64,000 bases of DNA, from the NCBI GenBank assembly GCA_964528675.1, contig CAZGTU010000004.1, forward strand, positions 1 to 64,000, given 5' to 3'. The DNA comes from CAYRTD01 sp964528675 (GTDB taxonomy: Bacteria > Bacteroidota > Bacteroidia > Bacteroidales > GCA-2748055). Shown here one piece after another: positions 61,648-64,000 of the stretch. Position 1 is the stretch's first letter. Each line of letters starts with the position of its first letter. A program made the position numbers and the translations under genes. The notes under the pieces are model-generated. The model did not search any database, was not told where the DNA came from, and worked only from the letters and a program-made list of their open reading frames with translations.

Positions 61648-63990
61648 CTAAAATTTAAAATTATAAGTAATTGCAGGTATTATAGAAAACAGATAGGTTT
61701 TCTCGGCATATGTCTGGTTTGGGTTTTCAGAGTCCTGAACAAAATTGATTGCCCAGGTATTTTTCCTTGCATAAACATTATAGAAAGAGAGATTCCATTC
61801 ACTAACCCATCTTCTTCCTGGTTTCTTTATTTTATAATTAAGTGATAAGTCAAGTCTGTGGTAATTATCGAATCTATATTCATTACGTCTGGAATAAACG
61901 GGCAGAACTTTGCCCAGAATTTCATACCGTCCGGTTGGAAAAGTATAAGGCAATCCGGAAGAGAATACCCAGTTTGTTCCGACAGACCAGGCATTGTTTA
62001 TACGATAATTCAGAACGACAGCAATATCATGCGGTTTATCATAGGGGGCATCATAGGGTTTACCATTATTGATTTCTTCGATTTGGCGTCGGGTTTTGGA
62101 CAAAGTATAACTAATCCACCCACTAATCTTCTTCTCATTTAAACGCACGAGAAACTCAAGGCCATATGACCATGAATCGCCGGTCCTTACTTCTCCTTCA
62201 AGCTGGGGGTTCAGCAACAATTGAGCATGATCACGAAAATCAATGGTATTCTGCATGTTTTTATAATAAGCTTCAACAGAAGTTTCAATAGTATGATCCC
62301 TGAAGTTTCTGAAAAAACCGAGGGAAAATTGATCGGCGATTTGCGGTTCCACATTGGGACTGGCAGAAAACCAGATATCAAGAGGAGTTCCTGCTGTACT
62401 GTTCTTTGCAAGCTGCAGGTACTGACGTGTTCTTGAATAAGAAGCTTTAAGTGAATTATTATCATCTATGGTGAAATTAACGCCCAGTCGTGGTTCCAAT
62501 CCAAAATAATTATTGTAGATCTCTCCTCGCTCATATATGGTAGAGTCGATGACATCATAGTTCTGACTGAAATTATAGACTGTGCCTTCACCAATATTCT
62601 GGAATCCAGAAAAACGCAAGCCATATTTTACAGACCAGTGTTGACCGATCTTTTCTTCTCCCATAACATATACTCCGTGCTCCAGGGCGTAATTTTCCGG
62701 CACCTTGAACTCATTAAATATGGTCTCTTCTCCTGTTCCTTTTGCTATACCCGGATTAAAAATATGATAAGTAGAAGACATACCGAAATAAAACGTTGAA
62801 AGCGGATTGGCATAATAGGTAAAATCGGCCTTAAAACCATAATTAATCAAATCGGAATTCCATACAAAGGAATTAGGCTGATCTTCTGGAGTTCCCAGTT
62901 CATAATCATATGCAGAATAAACCAAACTGAAATTACTGAAAAGTTTTTTCGAAAAAAGATGATTCCAGCGAAAGGAAAACGTTCTGTTTCCAAACTTCAT
63001 GCCGGCGAATTGATTGGCAAAAACATCTCTTCCGAAATAACCGGAAAGAAATATCCGGTTGTTGTCATTGATAATATGATTGAACTTAGCGTTAAAATCG
63101 TAAAAATATAATTCACTTTCCCTGACTTCCTGGGTCTTGGCAAGAGGAAGAAATAAATCCGCATAAGTTCTTCTTCCGGCAAGTAAAAATGAGGTCTTAT
63201 CCTTGATTATCGGCCCTTCAAGAGTAAGACGGCTGGATATGGTTCCTACCCCACCCGAGCTTGAGAATTGCCTGAGGTTCCCGTCTTTCATTCTCACATC
63301 GAGGAGTGAGGACAACCTGCCACCATAACGTGCAGGAATATCTCCTTTATAAAGCTTAACATCTTTTACCGCATCATTATTAAAAACCGAGAAAAAACCC
63401 AGGAGATGAGAAGCATTATATACAGTAGCTTCATCCAGCAGGATCAGGTTTTGATCAGTACCACCTCCTCTGACACTGAATCCTGAAGATCCTTCTGAAG
63501 CAGATTGCACACCCGGAAGAAGCTGAATTGCTTTAATCACATCCACCTCTCCCATAAAGGCAGGTATCTGGCGTATGGATTCGATGGGAAGTTTTGCCGT
63601 ACCCATTTCCAGACTGGTTATGTTAACGTTCTTTTTCTCTGCACTTACCACCACTTCTTCCAATTCAGCAACCGATTTTTCCAGCTCAATATTTTTGACC
63701 AGATCCTGATCAATTGTCAAGGTGAATTCCTTACTTTTGTAACCAACATATGAATACCCAATGGTATATGTGCCTTCTCCAAGGGTTATGGAATAAAAAC
63801 CATAAGCATTGGATACAGTTCCGTCCCCAATTTCCCTGACATAAACCGTTGCCCCGATTAATTCTTCACCCGTTTCTGCAGCTCTGACGTGACCTGATAT
63901 GGTATAGGATATTTCCGGCACTTCATTGCCGTGAATTACTGTAAATAACAATGAGTGAAACAATATAATTAGGAATACAAACTTTTTCAT
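61648..63990 (-). CDS. TonB-dependent receptor (carboxypeptidase-regulatory-like N-terminus)
   Basis: This 780-residue outer-membrane receptor has a signal peptide (FVFLIILFHSLLFTVIHG) and a carboxypeptidase-regulatory-like domain (about 26-110: ISGHVRAAETGEELIGATV, AYGFYSITLGEGTYTI). A plug domain follows (about 120-230: LPGVQSASEGSSGFSVRGG, LLDEATVYNASHLLGFF) and then a barrel of about 22 strands ending in ITYNFKF. The domain order resembles the FecA-like or SusC-like receptors, but the length is smaller than SusC. It pairs with the DUF4249 lipoprotein downstream. The ligand cannot be deduced. The start is close to the window edge but complete. Confidence 0.94.
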   Translation of the reverse strand: MKKFVFLIILFHSLLFTVIHGNEVPEISYTISGHVRAAETGEELIGATVYVREIGDGTVSNAYGFYSITLGEGTYTIGYSYVGYKSKEFTLTIDQDLVKNIELEKSVAELEEVVVSAEKKNVNITSLEMGTAKLPIESIRQIPAFMGEVDVIKAIQLLPGVQSASEGSSGFSVRGGGTDQNLILLDEATVYNASHLLGFFSVFNNDAVKDVKLYKGDIPARYGGRLSSLLDVRMKDGNLRQFSSSGGVGTISSRLTLEGPIIKDKTSFLLAGRRTYADLFLPLAKTQEVRESELYFYDFNAKFNHIINDNNRIFLSGYFGRDVFANQFAGMKFGNRTFSFRWNHLFSKKLFSNFSLVYSAYDYELGTPEDQPNSFVWNSDLINYGFKADFTYYANPLSTFYFGMSSTYHIFNPGIAKGTGEETIFNEFKVPENYALEHGVYVMGEEKIGQHWSVKYGLRFSGFQNIGEGTVYNFSQNYDVIDSTIYERGEIYNNYFGLEPRLGVNFTIDDNNSLKASYSRTRQYLQLAKNSTAGTPLDIWFSASPNVEPQIADQFSLGFFRNFRDHTIETSVEAYYKNMQNTIDFRDHAQLLLNPQLEGEVRTGDSWSYGLEFLVRLNEKKISGWISYTLSKTRRQIEEINNGKPYDAPYDKPHDIAVVLNYRINNAWSVGTNWVFSSGLPYTFPTGRYEILGKVLPVYSRRNEYRFDNYHRLDLSLNYKIKKPGRRWVSEWNLSFYNVYARKNTWAINFVQDSENPNQTYAEKTYLFSIIPAITYNFKF

Positions 63991-64000
63991 AAATAATCAA

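Noticed and set aside
61648..63990. SusC/SusD polysaccharide utilisation locus
   Set aside because: The receptor is shorter than SusC, the lipoprotein is DUF4249 and there are no glycoside hydrolases nearby.

Overview
The window looks like chromosomal DNA of a Bacteroidota bacterium, probably a Bacteroidales/Marinilabiliales-like or environmental lineage. The evidence is an AT-rich composition, repeated promoter cores of the TTTG-N20-TAnnTTTG type, an rpmB-rpmG-DUF4295-ftsY-rimO block, a TonB receptor paired with a DUF4249 lipoprotein, and a Bacteroidota-type tyrosine integrase. I cannot name the species. I see no tRNA, rRNA or CRISPR array.

Layout. 1-5055: right end of an integrative element (DUF3987 protein, two HTH proteins, a cargo gene of unknown function, integrase, zinc-ribbon/HTH excisionase-like protein), abutting the 3' end of mnmE. 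5056-11515: mnmE, then two sensor kinase/response regulator pairs. 11748-20354: sucD, a Sir2 deacylase, a relic of a group II intron reverse transcriptase among short repeats, fabG, a TPR lipoprotein, a Ste24-like M48 protease, exported MsrB, an outer-membrane barrel protein and a DMT exporter. 20434-31753: housekeeping block (cinA, ribosomal proteins, ftsY, rimO, clpC, gyrA, a periplasmic TPR protein). 32270-34615: a GRAM-like protein and a MarR regulator with a secreted coiled-coil/LRR protein, where the regulator and its neighbour each carry the same 22-bp operator. 34838-40217: Uup-like ABC-F, typA, a predicted lysozyme-fold exported protein and exported MsrA. 40464-42900: a complete AmmeMemoRadiSam operon. 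43368-45752: a BlaI/M56 two-gene signalling unit with two operators placed over a consensus promoter. 45826-53451: CMD protein, YyaL-like protein, DUF1080 protein, M14 peptidase and sugar porter. 53606-60701: DUF4395 protein, a translationally coupled SpoIIE phosphatase/OLD-like ATPase pair, an Arg-rich secreted protein, zwf and an SRPBCC protein. 60768-63990: DUF4249 lipoprotein and TonB-dependent receptor.

Most of the window is ordinary core genome. The parts that stand out are: (1) the SpoIIE-type phosphatase coupled to an SMC/OLD-like ATPase with a degenerate TOPRIM-like end, which matches no named defence or signalling system I know; (2) the MarR-LRR unit with duplicated operators; (3) the BlaI-M56 unit with a long charged helical tail and no beta-lactamase nearby; (4) the mobile element at the mnmE 3' end with clustered AGGTACA boxes; and (5) promoter cores lying only 4-5 nt from some start codons.
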